64,000 nucleotides of DNA from Blepharisma japonicum (GCA_949751835.1 CATKHK010000058.1:186001-250000), one strand, 5' to 3'; numbered from the stretch's first letter, positions 39,750-53,752 are shown. The notes: generated from the letters alone by a model not told the origin. Numbers and translations: made by a program.

Positions 39750-42700
39750 ATGAATACCGATTTAGACAATGAGCAAAAGGAAAGCACTGATTTTCATGAA
39801 TTTACTTCGCATGCAATCTTTTCTAATCCAATAAAAGAGTACCTTTATGGCTTCTTTGGACACATTTTTAAAACAAAATACAGTACCCACACACGATTCA
39901 GACACCAAGTGTTTTACGAAATAATTATCAATGTGATATTTACTCTCCAGCTCTCCACCTTATCCTGGCATCCGAGTTTAACCCCATCTGATTGAGACAC
40001 TATAAAGGATTTTGAAAATCATTTTCTTTTATAAGTTATGATGAAGTTTGTGCAAATTTTGGGATCACAGATTTTTGCTTCTATGGGACAATTTCTCTAA
40101 TAGGGGCTTGCTTGTGTTTTTTTGCAATTTTTGGATTTTTTATGTATATAGAAAAAGATATCCCAATGATACTTGCAATTTTGCCAAGAAAAATAGCTTT
40201 GCTGCTAACATCGGTCTGTATTATTCCTAGCACAATGATTTTAGCTATGATAATTAAATATTCCTTTGTAGGCAAAACAATAATTGAAGAATATTCAGGA
40301 AATTTTTCATCTGATACCTTTAATTATGGAATTTTAGGGATTATTATTGGAATTTTTTGCTTATTAGCTCTGATTTTTATAAATTTATTTTGTGAAGCTT
40401 TTTCTTGTGATATGAGGCACTCAAATTTCATGAAAAATCTAAAAGCAAGGTCTTGTGCTGAGTATGACTTGGCCAGACGTTGGTTTTATATGATAATGTG
40501 CATGCTTTATGTATATATTGGAAATAAAAATGCCTGGGTCTACCAAATCATTTTTTTCCTTTTTAGCTTATATCTATGCGTGCGTAGCATTCAATTTTTA
40601 CAATATTTCAATGCAATAGAAAATTGCATTCATGCTTGCAAAATGTCATCAGTTTCATGCACTTTATTAATCCTTATGTTTGGGGAGCTAGCTGATAATT
40701 CATTAATTATTGTTTGGCTTCATTTATTTTTGTTACCGTTTATAATTTATCTCACAATTAGAATAATTTGAAAAAATTATGAAAAAATGTCAAGTTCAGA
40801 AAGTTCAATTCTTACACAGTTTGATTTTGAAAGAAAATTTCGGAGTTTACTGATTAATGAAAACCTGGAAAACAATGAAAAAGTTATTGAGCTATTTAAA
40901 GCCTTTTGGTCATTGCCTGGCTTTCATAGAGACAAGCTGTTTGTGATATGAGAATTTAATTTTTGCTGTTTTATTATTAAAGATGAACGATTAGCAAGAA
41001 TAAAACTCACAAAAATTGGAGAGTCCAAATCGTCATTTGAAGGAGATATACAAGAATGGAGACTTTTTGACTGGCTTTTCAGGAAGCACAAATCATCTTT
41101 TATTGATCTAGACCATTTAGAATACCTGAAAGAATTCAGTAAAATTAAAAAATATGATGAGGAGCTCTGCTTAATTTTAACTGAGTTGCAAGCAGAATTC
41201 TCATCAAGAAATCCTAGGATTAATAAATTGGGTCATTTCGTGAATAGAATTGCAAAAAATATATTTTTTGTTAATAATGGGTATAAAGCTTTAACAGAAA
41301 AATATAAGAACATAGAAGCCTTCGAATATTATGCAACCTTTCTTGACGCAATAGCAAATAACCATGAGGAAGCTGATCTAATTATAAGGAAAAAAAATAA
41401 TATGAATTTTTTCAGCCAACGTAATAATGAAGAAAACCTTGAAAATTATGGAAAAGACCTTCCTATAATCCTAGCTTCATGCTCGAATGAATCTTTTGGG
41501 ACTATTGTATATACAAATGATAAGGCTTCCCAGCTTTTAATGTCATCTATGGGAAACATCATAGGCTCGTCAATATTGAATTTTATTCCTCAACCTTATA
41601 GCTCACGTCATGAAAAGTTAATGAAGGATTTTATTTTTAATTGTAATTCAATAGAAGTGTCGTCTCACGACTCATTATTCTTTTTACAAAATACTGGATA
41701 TCTTTTTGAATGCGATTTGTTGATAAAATTAACCGCATTTCATAATTGTGCTTATTTTATGATCTCATTTAAAGAAAGTTCTCTAAAACGGCAAATTGCC
41801 TTGATTTCTGAAGAAGGAACTATTTTATCTCATACCGAAAAATTCTCAAACTATTTCGAGTTAGAAGAGGAAAATTTAAAAGGAAAATTATTGTCAGATC
41901 TGATACCCATCTCTGATGTAACTGAAATGGACGAATCAAAACCGTTAAAATTCACTCAAAAAAGCAAAGAGTTATTCCTTACTCTCATTAGTAAAGAAAT
42001 AAAAACAAAGACAATGCATATCATTGCAATTATTGAAGATATAAACGAGATCTCAAAATGAAAAGAGGCAAAATCTCCAGCTTTTTCAAGAGAGTTTGGA
42101 TCAATTTATTCATATGATGATGAAAATGAAATAAAAATACAAAGGGAAAACTTTGAAGTCCAATTTCAGTCGATTGATTATTTAGTTTGCACTAAATCAC
42201 TTGAAAATCCTGACACTACAATTTTTACTCATTCTCATAATTCTCAGCCTGATTATGCACCAGAAGAAAAAAAATTCATGGAAAAAAAATCAGATTCGGA
42301 AAGCCGGTCGAAAAGTGAGACTTCACGCACACAAAATATGGCCAAAAAATTGCTGATGGACTCTAAAAGAAAAATAAGGGTGCTTCAGCTTGTTCTATTT
42401 GTAGTTGTAAGGAACATTTAGATGTCTTCTGTTATAATAACAGTCGTTGCTATTTTAATTTATATGAAAAGTGATGTGTCTTATACCAGCACATTAGGAT
42501 CTTTTAAGGACTTTGGCCAGCTTGTATATGATTTTGAGCTCTCTGCTGATCTTTCACTTAACATAGTGGCCGAGTTTTTATGAGGTGGAACAAAGGAAGA
42601 GTTAATTGCAGAGCTTGGAAGACTGCAAAACCTTATTGAAGATCTTGAACAAATTAAGGGATCTCTTTTCAAAGATTTTGACCAATGGACTTATTGCTCA

Positions 42701-43954
42701 TACTCTAAGGTTGTTAGAGAGCCTTCAATATTACTATGAAACTTTGAGCAGCAATTGCCACAAAGCAGTAAAGAAAATCTCTATGATACTGTAACAAGCT
42801 ATATTTACAATGTAATATATATTTAGGCGCAGAAGCTTATTGCTACTATAAACTTAGGAGAAGGATACTGACCCTATGCCAAATTTCTATATGTAAATGG
42901 CTTAGCAGGAATTTTTCATGATGCTGATAGGATAATGAATGGATTGGTAAACTGTGAAATTGAGAGGGTAAAGAGTACAGGAGTTAATATTGATATTCTT
43001 TTGATATGTGGATTCTGCACTCTTGGAGTTTTGGTCTTGATTATTATTGGCTATATTATGCTTGTGTCAAAAAAAGTTGACAAATTTTGAAATTTTACTT
43101 TAAATAATTCGCAATGGGCTATGTTTCAGTTAAAAGGCTGTGCAATGGACAGATTGACAACAACTCATGGACTAGAATGCAAATTTGAAGTCAACACAGA
43201 TAATCAAAGAAGCACTTATCGCACAAGAAAAGTAAAAGGAACGCTATATCTTCAATATATTTGGAGACTTATGTTCTTCTTTGCTATCGCTGCATCTTAT
43301 TATTTATTAATTTTCAACTATTTATACCCTATACTAGACCAAATGATGATTACTCGTCCTTCTTTACTGAATAATTTTATTATTCGAAGAGCTTTGCTCA
43401 TGAGATTATCCCTCTTTTCAAGGGACCGTAATGTGGATTTTACATATTATATGATCCCAGAATTTTATGGCTATTCCAAGCCAATCACAGAAGAACTAAT
43501 TATTATTGATCGCATAATAATATTATCTAAGCGTCTGGAGACCAAAAAATATGCAAAATTGTTCTCAGCCGAACTGAAGCAGAAAATTTTTAAGGAAAAT
43601 AATTTAGCTTATAAAATTATGGATTATGGATCAGAAGCCGCAATGCTATCTATGATGGGAGACATAGAAGACATTGGATATCCACAAGGCAGAAGCATAG
43701 AATATTTTATATGATTTATAGATAATGTAAAGGCTTTAGGAAATCAAATTAAGGATGAATTTTTATTGGCAGATAGAGACTCGATCAACGTTATAAATAA
43801 ACAGCTGGATACTATTATAAACACAACTATAATTTATTCAGTGGCTTTGTGTGTTCTTTTTTTCTTATACTACTTTCCTTATTTAAATCTTCAAATAAAG
43901 CAGCTTCAAAGATTTGCAGTTTTGCCTACCATCTTACCAAAAGATTTTGATTAA
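39750..43954 (+). CDS. TM-I, TmcB-like PAS membrane protein with a one-base frameshift
   Basis: Exons 39750-42406, 42422-42811 (130 codons) and 42827-43954 (376); introns GTAAGGAACATTTAG and GTAATATATATTTAG. Frame 3 is used from the ATG (MNTDLDNEQKESTDF) to about 39998; frame 2 thereafter. Alignment with TM-K at the conserved FWK-SFSFISYDE segment shows one base missing near 39998-40001. Replacing it gives 886 codons in exon 1, exactly as in TM-J, and a 1391-aa protein. As written, translation stops at TAA 40032 after 94 codons. The remaining 1297 codons have no other lesion, so the deletion is either very recent or a sequence error. PAS 1 reads FGTIVYTNDKA; second segment ALISEEGTILSHTE; pre-helix motif LADRDSINVINKQL. 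An in-frame upstream extension exists, but the ATG at 39750 matches the starts of TM-J and TM-K. Confidence 0.9.
39996..40003 (+). other. single-base deletion in TM-I
   Basis: TM-K has GATTCTTATAAAGG where TM-I has GACACTATAAAGG, one base shorter. Both flanks align to paralogues in different frames. The context is not a long homopolymer. Confidence 0.8.
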
Positions 43955-44576
43955 ATTATTAAAAAATAAAGCACCCAAAAGACTGAAATTTTTAGATTAG
44001 GGAAATAAAAAATGAATTCAAACGTCAATTAAATATTACAGTATTCTATATTTTATTTATTTATTCAAATAAGGAGAATAATATTATAATATTAAAACAA
44101 AATAAATTAAGCTGATCATTAATTTTGAATAATACAAACACTAATAATTCTGCCAATGGTTTATAGATTAAAATATATTCGATTTATGCACTGCAAATGC
44201 CACTATTATTTTGAAAATATACCATATACAAATTTGATAGAGAAAATTGCTCCTAACTATTGTAGGATTGTCTGGGCTATAGAATCTTAGTCCCAATTTT
44301 AAAACTTGGCATTATTTATTTTAAAATAAGTATCCTTAATATAGCAAAAATCGTATTAATTATACAGAGTTCTATAGCTTGTAGAGTTTTTTTTTTCCCA
44401 ACTTTAGCATTGGGGAAAATATCAGCATAAATAATTGAAAAGTTCCATTTCAAGTACTTTTAAAATATTTTTTCATGATTAATGCCAGAAAAATCTACTA
44501 ATCTTAGTAAATAAAATGCCAAAGTATGATTTATTCAAATCAATTCATCAAATTATAATAAAAACAAATAATTGCT
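43955..44576. other. gap between TM-I and TM-J with a possible decayed coding stretch
   Basis: 622 bp. A plus-strand frame around 44150-44430 reads through three TAA/TAG codons and contains a run of 58 open codons (DCLGYRILVPILKLGIIYFK and following), ending in a poly-T tract near 44389. Unidentified; chance cannot be excluded. Confidence 0.25.
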
Positions 44577-47500
44577 ATGTCTATTGATTTTGATAATGAA
44601 CAAAAGGAAACTACCGACTTCCATGAATTTACTTCTTATGCAATCTTTTCTAATCCAATAAAAGAGTACCTTTACAGCTTTTTTGGGCATATTTTTGAAA
44701 CAAAGTACAGCACTCATATAAGACTCAGAAGCCAAATACTTTACGAAATAATTATAAATGTGATATTTATCCTTCAGCTCTCTACATTATCTTGGCATCC
44801 AAGCTTGAAAGCATCTGGCTGGAATTCTTATGTAAGTTTTTGGAAATCATTTTCTTTTATAAGCTATGACGAGGTTTGCGAAAGTTTTGAAATAACAGAA
44901 TTTTGTTTTTATGGGACAGTTTCTTTAATAGGAACTTATTTAATTTTTTTTATTGTTTTTGGAATTTTTATGTATATAGAAAAAGAGGTCCCAAGGATAC
45001 TAGCGTTTTGCTCAAGAAAAATTGCATCGCTTCTTACATCTGTATCCGTTATTCCTAGTACGATGATTTTGAGCATGGTTATTAAATATTCCTTGATGGA
45101 AAAAGAAGTTATTGAAGAATATTCAAGGAAAGTGTCCTCTGAAATTTATAATTTTGGGGTTTCTGGGATAGTTATCGGAATCTTCTGTATACTGGTACTG
45201 ATTTTTATAAATTTATTTTGCGAAGCTTTTTCTTGTGATATGAGGCATGCAAATTTTAAGAAAAATCTAAAAGCAAGATCCTGCTCTGAACTTGACTTAA
45301 TAGAGCGCTGGTTTAATGTGATAATATGCATACTGTATGTATATATTGGAAACAAAAATGCGTGAATATTTCAATTCATTTTTTTCTTTTTTTGCTTTTA
45401 TTTATGTGTGCGTAGTATTCAGCTTTTACAATATTTTAATGTAATTGAAAACTGCATTCATGCTTCCAAGATGGCATCAGTGTCATGCACATTGCTAATT
45501 CTAATATTTGGAGAACTAGTTGATAATGCATTAATTATTGTTTTACTTCATCTGTTTGTTTTGCCTTTTGCTATTTATTTGGCAATTCGAATTATACGGA
45601 GAAATTATGAAAAACTGCCAGATATAGAGAAACCTATCATATCACAATTTGATTTTGAACAGAAATATAGGAGTTTTTTGACTAATAGTAATTTTGAAAA
45701 CAAAGTGCAGGTTATTGAAATATTTAAAGCATTATGGCAGCTACCTGGATTTTATAAAGATAAATTGTTTGTGATATGAGAATTTAACTACTGCTACTTC
45801 ATAATGAAAGATGAAAGGCTGGCAAGGATAAAACTAACAAAAATTGCAAATTCTAAATCATCGTTTGAAGGAGATATACAAGAATGAAGACTATTTAATT
45901 GGCTTTTCAGAAAGCATAAATCATCATTTATTGATATAGACCATTTAGAATACTTAAAAGATTTTAGTAAAATTAAAAAACATGACGAAGAACTTTGCAT
46001 GATTTTAACAGAACTGCAGGCTGAATTCTCATCAAGATTTCCTAGAGTGAATAAACTAGCACACTTAGTAAGCCGCACAGCTAAAAATATTTATTTCCTG
46101 AGTGATGGATATAATAGTTTGATAGAAAAATATAAAAATTCTGAAGCTTTTGAATACTATGCGACCTTTCTTGATGCGATAGTAAATAATCATGAGGAAG
46201 CTGAGTTTATTATTAAGAAAAAAAACAGCATAAGTTTTTTTAGCCAACGCAATTATGAAAGAAACCTTGAAAATTATGGCAAAGACCTTCCAACAATCCT
46301 CGCTTCATGCTCTAATGTATCATTCGGGACTATTGTATATATCAATGATAAGGCTTCTCAGCTTTTAATGTCATCTATGGGAAATATCATAGGCTCATCA
46401 ATATTTAGTGTCATTCCTCAACCTTATCGATCACGCCATGAAAAGTTAATGAAGGATTTTATTTTTAATTGCAATTCTACAGAAATTGTATCTCATGACT
46501 CATTATTTTTCTTGCAAACTACCGGATATCTTTTTGAATGCGATTTATTGATAAAACTAACTGCATTTCATAACTGCGCTTATTTTTTACTATCATTTAA
46601 AGAAAGTTCTATAAAGAGGCAAATTGCCTTGATATCTGAAGAAGGGATAATTCTATCTCATACAGAAAATTTTTCAAAATATTTTGACTTAGAAGGGAAA
46701 GATGTCAAAGGTAGCATGCTATCTGGCATAATTCCTATTTCTGATTTATCCCAGATGAAAGAATTTGAACCACTTACAATCAAGCTAAATGATCGTGAAA
46801 TAATTATCACTCACATAACTAAAACTATAAAAACAAGAACTATCCATATGATTGCTATAATTGGCGATATAAGTGAAATCCAGAAATGAAAAGAAGGCAA
46901 ACCTCAAGTTTTTGAAAGGCCAATTGAATCAGTTTACTCAGATGAAGATGAAAATGTAGGAACAGTAAAAGAAAATCAAGAAATGGCCTTCAATTCTACA
47001 GATTATTTAGTACCAACAAAATCTTATGAAAACCCAGATACAACGATCTTTACATGTCCTCATGATAGTCAACAGGCAGATCACAATTTTGAGGTGAAAA
47101 CTTTTATGGAAAAAAAATCCGACTCAGAAAGTAGATCAAGAGGCGGAGAAGGGCATACGCAGCACAAAGCAAAAAAGCTACTTATGGAGTCTAAAAATAA
47201 AATTAGGATACTGCAGCTTATATTATTTTTGGTGGTAATAAATATTTAGATGTCTTCTGTCATAATAACAGACGTTGCCATATTAGTTTATATGAAAATC
47301 GATGTGTCTTATACAAGCACATTAGGCTCCTTTCAAGATTTTGGCAGACTTGTATATGACTTTGAGCTCTCTGCTGATCTCTCAATGACCATTATTGGAG
47401 TGTATATATATGGGGGAACTAAGGAACAACTAGATCCAGAGCTCAAAAAATTGAAAAGCCTTATTGACGATTTAGAACAAATTAAGGGATCTCTTTTCAA

Positions 47501-48782
47501 AGATTTTGACCAATGAAATTATTGTCCTTACTCCAAAGCAGTTAGAGAGCATTCAATATTACTATGAAACTTTGAGCAAAAATTTCCACAAAGCAAAAAA
47601 GAAAATCTCTATGATACTGTAACAAGCTATATTTACAATGTAATATATATTTAGGCCAAAAATTTAATTTCGGCTATAAATGCAGGCGAAGGCTACTGAC
47701 CTTTTTCTAAATTTTTATATGTAAACGGGCTTGGTGGAATTTTTTATGATGCTGATAGGATAATGAAAGGGCTGGTAGACTGCGAAATTGAAAGGGTAAA
47801 GAGTACAGGAGTTAATATTGATATTCTTTTGATATGTGGATTCTGTACTCTTGGAGTTTTGGTCTTGATTATTATTGGCTATATTATGCTTGTGTCAAAA
47901 AAAGTCGACGAATTTTGAAATTTTACTTTAAATAGTTCACAATGGGCTATGCTTCAGCTAAAATGTTGCGCGGTGGACAGATTGACAACAACTCATGGAC
48001 TAGAATGCAAATTAGAAACGAGTACAGATCCTCAAAGAAAGGCCTCTTACTCAAGAAAAGTGAAAGGTACGCTTCACCTACAATATATTTGGAGACTTAT
48101 GCTCTTCTTTGCTATCGCTGCATCTTATTATTTATTGATTTTCAATTATCTATACCCTATATTAGACGAAATGATGATTACTCGTCCTTCTTTACTCAAT
48201 AATTATATCATCAGAAGAGCTTTATTAATGAGATTATCGATTTTTTCAAGAGATCGCGTCGTTGATTTTACCTATTACCTCATTCCTGAATTCTACGATT
48301 ATGGACAATCACTGTCAGAGGAAGCGAATATTATCGAATATATTAACACCCTAACAGTAAAATTGCGAAACAGAAAATACTCAGAGCTGCTCTCAGAAGA
48401 ACTAAAACAAAAAATGTATGAGCAAAATGAGTTGGCCGATAAAATAGTGGATTATGGATCTGCCTCAGCAATACAGACAATGATTGGTGATATTGAAAAT
48501 ATTGGGTATATAAAAACTGGTACCGTACAGTTTTATTTAGACTTTGTTGATAAAATTAAAGTATTAGCAAATGGCATTAATGATGAATTTGCGCTTGCAG
48601 ATAGAGATTCATTTAACATCATCAACAGCCAATTGGAAAATATTGTTAACACAACTATTATATATTCTTTAGCATTATGCATGCTATTTTTCTTTTATTA
48701 TTTTCCATATTTTAACTTTCAAATAATGCAGCTACAAAGGTTTGCAGTTTTACCAGCTATTTTGCCCAAAGATTTCGATTAA
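44577..48782 (+). CDS. TM-J, TmcB-like PAS multi-spanning membrane protein
   Basis: 1391 aa. Exons 44577-47234 (886 codons), 47250-47639 (130) and 47655-48782 (376); introns GTAATAAATATTTAG and GTAATATATATTTAG, the second identical to that of TM-I. Starts MSIDFDNEQKETTDF. This is the intact reference for the I/J/K group. PAS 1 reads FGTIVYINDKA and the second segment ALISEEGIILSHTE. The linker carries NPDTTIFT and a Ser-rich acidic-basic stretch (KKSDSESRSRG) shared with TM-I and TM-K, a candidate phosphorylation region by composition only. The pre-helix motif is LADRDSFNIINSQL. The tail FAVLPAILPKDFD differs from the PVDLD ending of the A/G/H group. Confidence 0.94.
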
Positions 48783-49481
48783 ATAAAATAACATCTTTAT
48801 ATTATATAAAAAATGAGCAGCTTATATAAGAATGAAAATAATAAAATTTTGCTTTTTAATCTTAGCCGTTTAATAAAAATGATTTGGACGGAAGTATATT
48901 GTTTTTTTTATTCAAAATCTCAAATTATTTTTATATAATCATGATTACAATTTATTGAATTTGATATTTATGCAGTAGTGTGGGGTTAAAGTCTTTATAA
49001 GTGAAATCATAATCTTGGAGAGTATAATGCATTATTTAAATTTCTTTTAGGATCCTTAAAAATTCTAAGGGAAATATCATTATGCAGCATTGGGTATTTT
49101 TTGGGCACCTTTGTCTAAAACAGTGAGGGTATATTTTGTAGGCTAATCTACCTTAGGGGTAAGAGTGCTAAAGTGGAGGAGTAAGCACAATTTATAGAGA
49201 CAATATTAACACCTTCTGATAATAGGCAAAAATTTTGAGTAGGTTGTGAGTTAGTAATTCGTCAAATTATTAGAAAGTTCTAAAACTGCTTGTAAATGAA
49301 TAATACTTAAAAAGGAAACAGAAAATGACATATAACTTATCGGAGTAAGCCAGTATCATTTTGTCTCTTAAAAAAAGTTTATTTTGTTTCATTGCTATAA
49401 TAAATAATTATTTCTAATAATTGGTAGCTTTGCAATCTATTATTTAAAATGCTTATGTAAATTAATAAAAAAACTACAATC
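48783..49481. other. gap between TM-J and TM-K with a coding-like stretch
   Basis: 699 bp. In plus frame 3 (about 48990-49283) the sequence reads like protein across TAA codons at 49116 and 49182, e.g. NALFKFLLGSLKILREISLC and FIETILTPSDNRQKFW (with TGA as Trp). It is richer in G/C than the flanks. Not recognised; a decayed gene or element is possible, chance also. Confidence 0.3.
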
Positions 49482-52400
49482 ATGACCACTTCTGCTGATC
49501 TCGATAATGATCAAAAGGAAAGCACAGATTTCCACGAATTTACTTCCCATTCAATATTTTCTAGTCCAGTTAAAGAATACCTTTATGGTTTCTTTGGGCA
49601 CATTTTTAAAACAAAATACAGCCGACATACAAAATTTAGTTACCAAATTTTTTATGAAATAGTCATAAACGTAACATTTGTCCTTCAGCTGTCAACATTA
49701 TCCTGACATCCAAGTTTAACACCTTCTGATTGAGATTCTTATAAAGGGTTTTGGAAGGCATTTTCATTTATAAGTTATGATGAAGCTTGCGCAACTTTTG
49801 AGGTGACAGATTTTTGTTTTTATGGAACAATTTCTCTTATAGGAGCATGTTTATGATTTTTTATTGTTTTTGGAATTTTCATGTATCTAGAAAAAGATAT
49901 TCCTATGATTCTTGCATTTTTGCCAAGGAAAATTGCTTTTCTTCTTACCACTGTATGTATTATTCCGAGTACAATGATTTTAGCTATGGTTATTAAATAT
50001 TCTTTTGAGGACAAAGAGGTAATTGAAGAATATTCAGGAAATTTTTCTCCTGAGACATATAATTATGGATCTTTAGGGATTGTTGTAGGAATTTTTTGCT
50101 TATTAGCACTTGTTTTGGTGAATTTATTTTGTGAAGCTTTTTCTTGTGATATGAGGCATTCACACTTCAAAAAAAACTTAAAAGCAAGGTCCAGTGCTGA
50201 GTACGATTTAATCAGACGTTGGTTTTATATGATAATATGCATCCTATATGTATATATTGGAAATGAAAATGCCTGAATATTCCAAATCATTTTTTTCCTT
50301 TTTTGTTTTTATTTGTGTATACGCAGCATACAATTTTTGCAGTATTTCAACGTTATTGAAAACTGCATTCATGCTTGCAAAATGTCATCTGTATCATGCA
50401 CATTATTGATCCTTATATTTGGAGAATTAATTGATAATGCACTAATTATCGTTTGGCTTCATTTGTTCTTCTTACCTTTTGTTATTTATCTGACAATTCG
50501 AATTATCCGGAGAAATTATGAAAAAATGCCAGATATAGAAAAATCCATTATAACACAATTTGATTTTGAACAAAAATACCGCAATTTATTTGTCGATGAA
50601 AACCTTGAAAACAAAGAGCAGGTTATTGAGCTATTTAAAACATTTTGGGCAATGCCTGGCTTTCGCAAAGACAAATTGTTTGTGATATGAGAGTTTAATT
50701 TTTGCTGCTTTATTATTAGAGATGAAAGATTGGCAAGAATAAAACTCACAAAAATTGGAGAGTCTAAATCTTCATTTGAAGGAGATATACAAGAATGGAG
50801 ACTTTTGGATTGGCTCTTCAGGAAACACAAATCATCTTTTATTGATTTAGACCATCTAGAATACCTCAAAGAATTCAGCAATATTAAAAAACATGATGAG
50901 GAGCTCTGTATGATTTTGAACGAATTGCACGCAGAATTCACATCAAGAAATCCAAGAGTTAATAAACTGACTCATTTTTCTAATAGAATCGCAAGACACA
51001 TACAATCATTGAGTAATGGGTACAAGAGCTTAATTGAGAAATATAAAAATATGGAAGCCTTTGAGTACTATGCAACATTTCTTGATTCTATAATGAATGA
51101 TCACGATGAAGCTGATTTTATTGTTAGAAAGAAAAACAATATAAATTTTTTTAGCCACCGAGATGATGAAGGAAGCCTTGAAAACTATGGAAAGGACCTT
51201 CCAACAATCCTAGCTTCATGCTCGAATGAATCTTTTGGGGCTATTGTATATATAAACGATAAGGCTTCTCAACTTTTAATGACGTCTATGGGTAACATCA
51301 TAGGCTCATCAATATTGAATTTTATTCCTCAACCTTATAGCTCACGCCATGAGAAATTAATGAAGGATTTTATTTTTAATTGCAACTCTATAGAAGTGCT
51401 TTCTCACGACTCACTATTCTTTTTACTAAATACTGGATATCTGCTTGAATGTGATTTTTTGATAAAATTAACCGCATTTCATAATTGCGCTTATTTTTTA
51501 CTATCATTTAAAGAAAGCATGAAAAAAAGGCAACTTGCCTTGATTTCTGAAGAAGGAGTAATTTTGGCTCATACAGAAATTTTCTCACATTATTTTGGAT
51601 TCGAAGGGGAAAATATTAAAGGAACATTAATTTCAGATTTAATTCCAATATCAGATGTATGCGCTATTAAAGAATTTGAGCCAGTTCAAATCTCGCTCAA
51701 TAATCGTGAAATAATTGTTACCCATATAGCAAAAGAAATAAAAGCCAGAACGGTCCATATGATTGCTATAATTGATGATATAAGTGAAATCCTAAACTGA
51801 AAAGTTGGGAATCCACAGATTTTTTCAAGAGATGCTGGCGTTTTCAGCTCTGATGATACTCAAAAAGAAGGGATATCAAGGGAAAATTTGGAAGTAAAAT
51901 TCAATTCAGTTGACTATTTAGTGCCAACAAAATCTTTTGATAATCCGGATACCACGATATTTACTCATTCTCGTGACAGTCAGCTACCTGACCAAGTTTT
52001 GGAAAAAAGCACATTTCTCGATAAAGCCTCAGACTCAGAAAGCCGCTCGAAAGGAGGAACTGAGCATTCACAGCATCAATCAAAAAAGTTGCTTATGGAT
52101 TCTAAAAGAAAAATCAGGGTGCTACAGCTTGTGTTATTTGTGGTGGTAAGGAATATTTAGATGTCTTCTGTCATAATAACAGTGGCAGCAATTTTAGTAT
52201 ATATGGAAATTGATGTGTCGTATACGAGCACATTAGGCTCATTTCAAACTTTTGGGCAGCTTGTATACGATTTTGAGCTTTCTGCTGATCTTTCACTTAC
52301 CATTAATGCGCTGGTGCTATTCAATGGTTCCAAAGAAGAGATAAGTACAGAAGTCGAAAAAATGAAAGCTCTGATTGATGAGTGAGAAAAAATTAAGGGC

Positions 52401-53693
52401 TCTATTTTCAAAGATTTTGATCAATGGAATTACTGCTCGTATTCAAAAGTGGTGAGTGAACCTTCAATGATGCTATGAAATTTAGAGCAAAAAACGCCTC
52501 AAAATAAAAAAGAAAATCTCTATGATACGATATCAACTTATATTTACAATGTAATAACTATTCAGGCAAAAAAACTACTCTCAGCAGTAGATGAAGGATT
52601 CGATCAGCTTCCTTATGCAAAATTTCTGTATATAAATGGACTTGGAGAAATTTTTCACGATGCTAATAATATAATGAATGGATTAGTAAGCTGTGAGATT
52701 GAGAGAGTAAAAAGCACAGGGACAAATATTAACATGCTTCTTGTATGTGGACTCTTCACTCTTGGAATTTTAGTTCTAATTATTATTGGTTACATTATGC
52801 TTGTATCATGAAAAATTGATGAATTTTGAAATTTTACTTTAAATAATTGTCAATGGGCCATGTTCAGATTAAAATGCTTGGCTATGGACAGGCTAGCAAC
52901 CACCCATGGAGTTGATTTCAAAGCAGACGCAAACTCAGAGTCTCAAAGAAATGCTTATCATAAAAGAAGTGTAAAAGGCACACTTTATTTACAGTATATT
53001 TGAAGACTAATGCTGCTCTTCGCCATTGCTGCTTCATATTACTTATTGATTTTCAATAATTTATACCCAACTTTGGACCAAATGATGATTACCCGCCCTT
53101 CTTTGCTCAATAATTTTATTATCAGAAGAGCTTTATATCTAAGACTATCACTTTTCTCAAGAGACCGTGTAGTAGATTATACTTATTATATTATCCCAGA
53201 ATTCTACAACTACCGGCAGTCGTTCGCTGAGGAAGATCTTATTATTGATCACATAAAAGCATTAACAAAAGATTTGCAGACCAAAAAATACCAAGAACTG
53301 CTCTCGGACGAACTGAAAGAGAAAATGTATAAAAAAACTAGCTTGACTTATAAAATTCTGGATTATGGGTCTTATGCAGCATTACTATCAATGACTAGGG
53401 ACATCGTAGATATCGGATACGTACGTGGAGAGAATAATGCATATTTTCTAAGGTTTATTAATAAAATGAAAGCTGTTTATGATGAAATTAGAGACGAGTT
53501 TGTTTTAGCTGATAGAGACTCAATCAATATTATTAACAAACAGCTAGATACAATTGTAATTACCACGATTATTTATGCTTTAGCTTTATGCGCGCTTTTT
53601 TTCTTTTACTATTTCCCATATTTAAATCTCCAAATAAAACAGCTCCAGAGATTTGCAATTTTGCCCACAATTCTGCCTAAAGACCTTGATTAA
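49482..53693 (+). CDS. TM-K, TmcB-like PAS multi-spanning membrane protein
   Basis: 1393 aa. Exons 49482-52145 (888 codons), 52161-52550 (130) and 52566-53693 (376); introns GTAAGGAATATTTAG and GTAATAACTATTCAG, the second without an in-frame stop. Starts MTTSADLDNDQKESTDF. PAS 1 reads FGAIVYINDKA; second segment ALISEEGVILAHTE; pre-helix motif LADRDSINIINKQL. Conserved Trp residues are coded by TGA at several places where TM-J has TGG and vice versa. The gene is intact across the site where TM-I has lost a base. Its 3' end lies only 59 bp from the 3' end of the convergent TM-L, leaving room for little more than two transcript ends. Confidence 0.94.
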
Positions 53694-53752
53694 ATTAAAA
53701 TGATTATAATAAAACTAAATATTTAGGCAATATATTATATATATTATGAATA

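Noticed and set aside
39996-40034. Programmed frameshift of the Euplotes type in TM-I
   Set aside because: Euplotes shifts +1 at a stop codon; here a -1 shift would be needed before any stop, and no slippery heptamer is visible. Paralogues do not share it.
1579-53693. The TM genes seen as many short ORFs, i.e. as a field of pseudogenes
   Set aside because: The breaks are TGA codons at conserved Trp sites plus 15/16-nt introns. With both taken into account every copy is one continuous gene, except for one base in TM-I.
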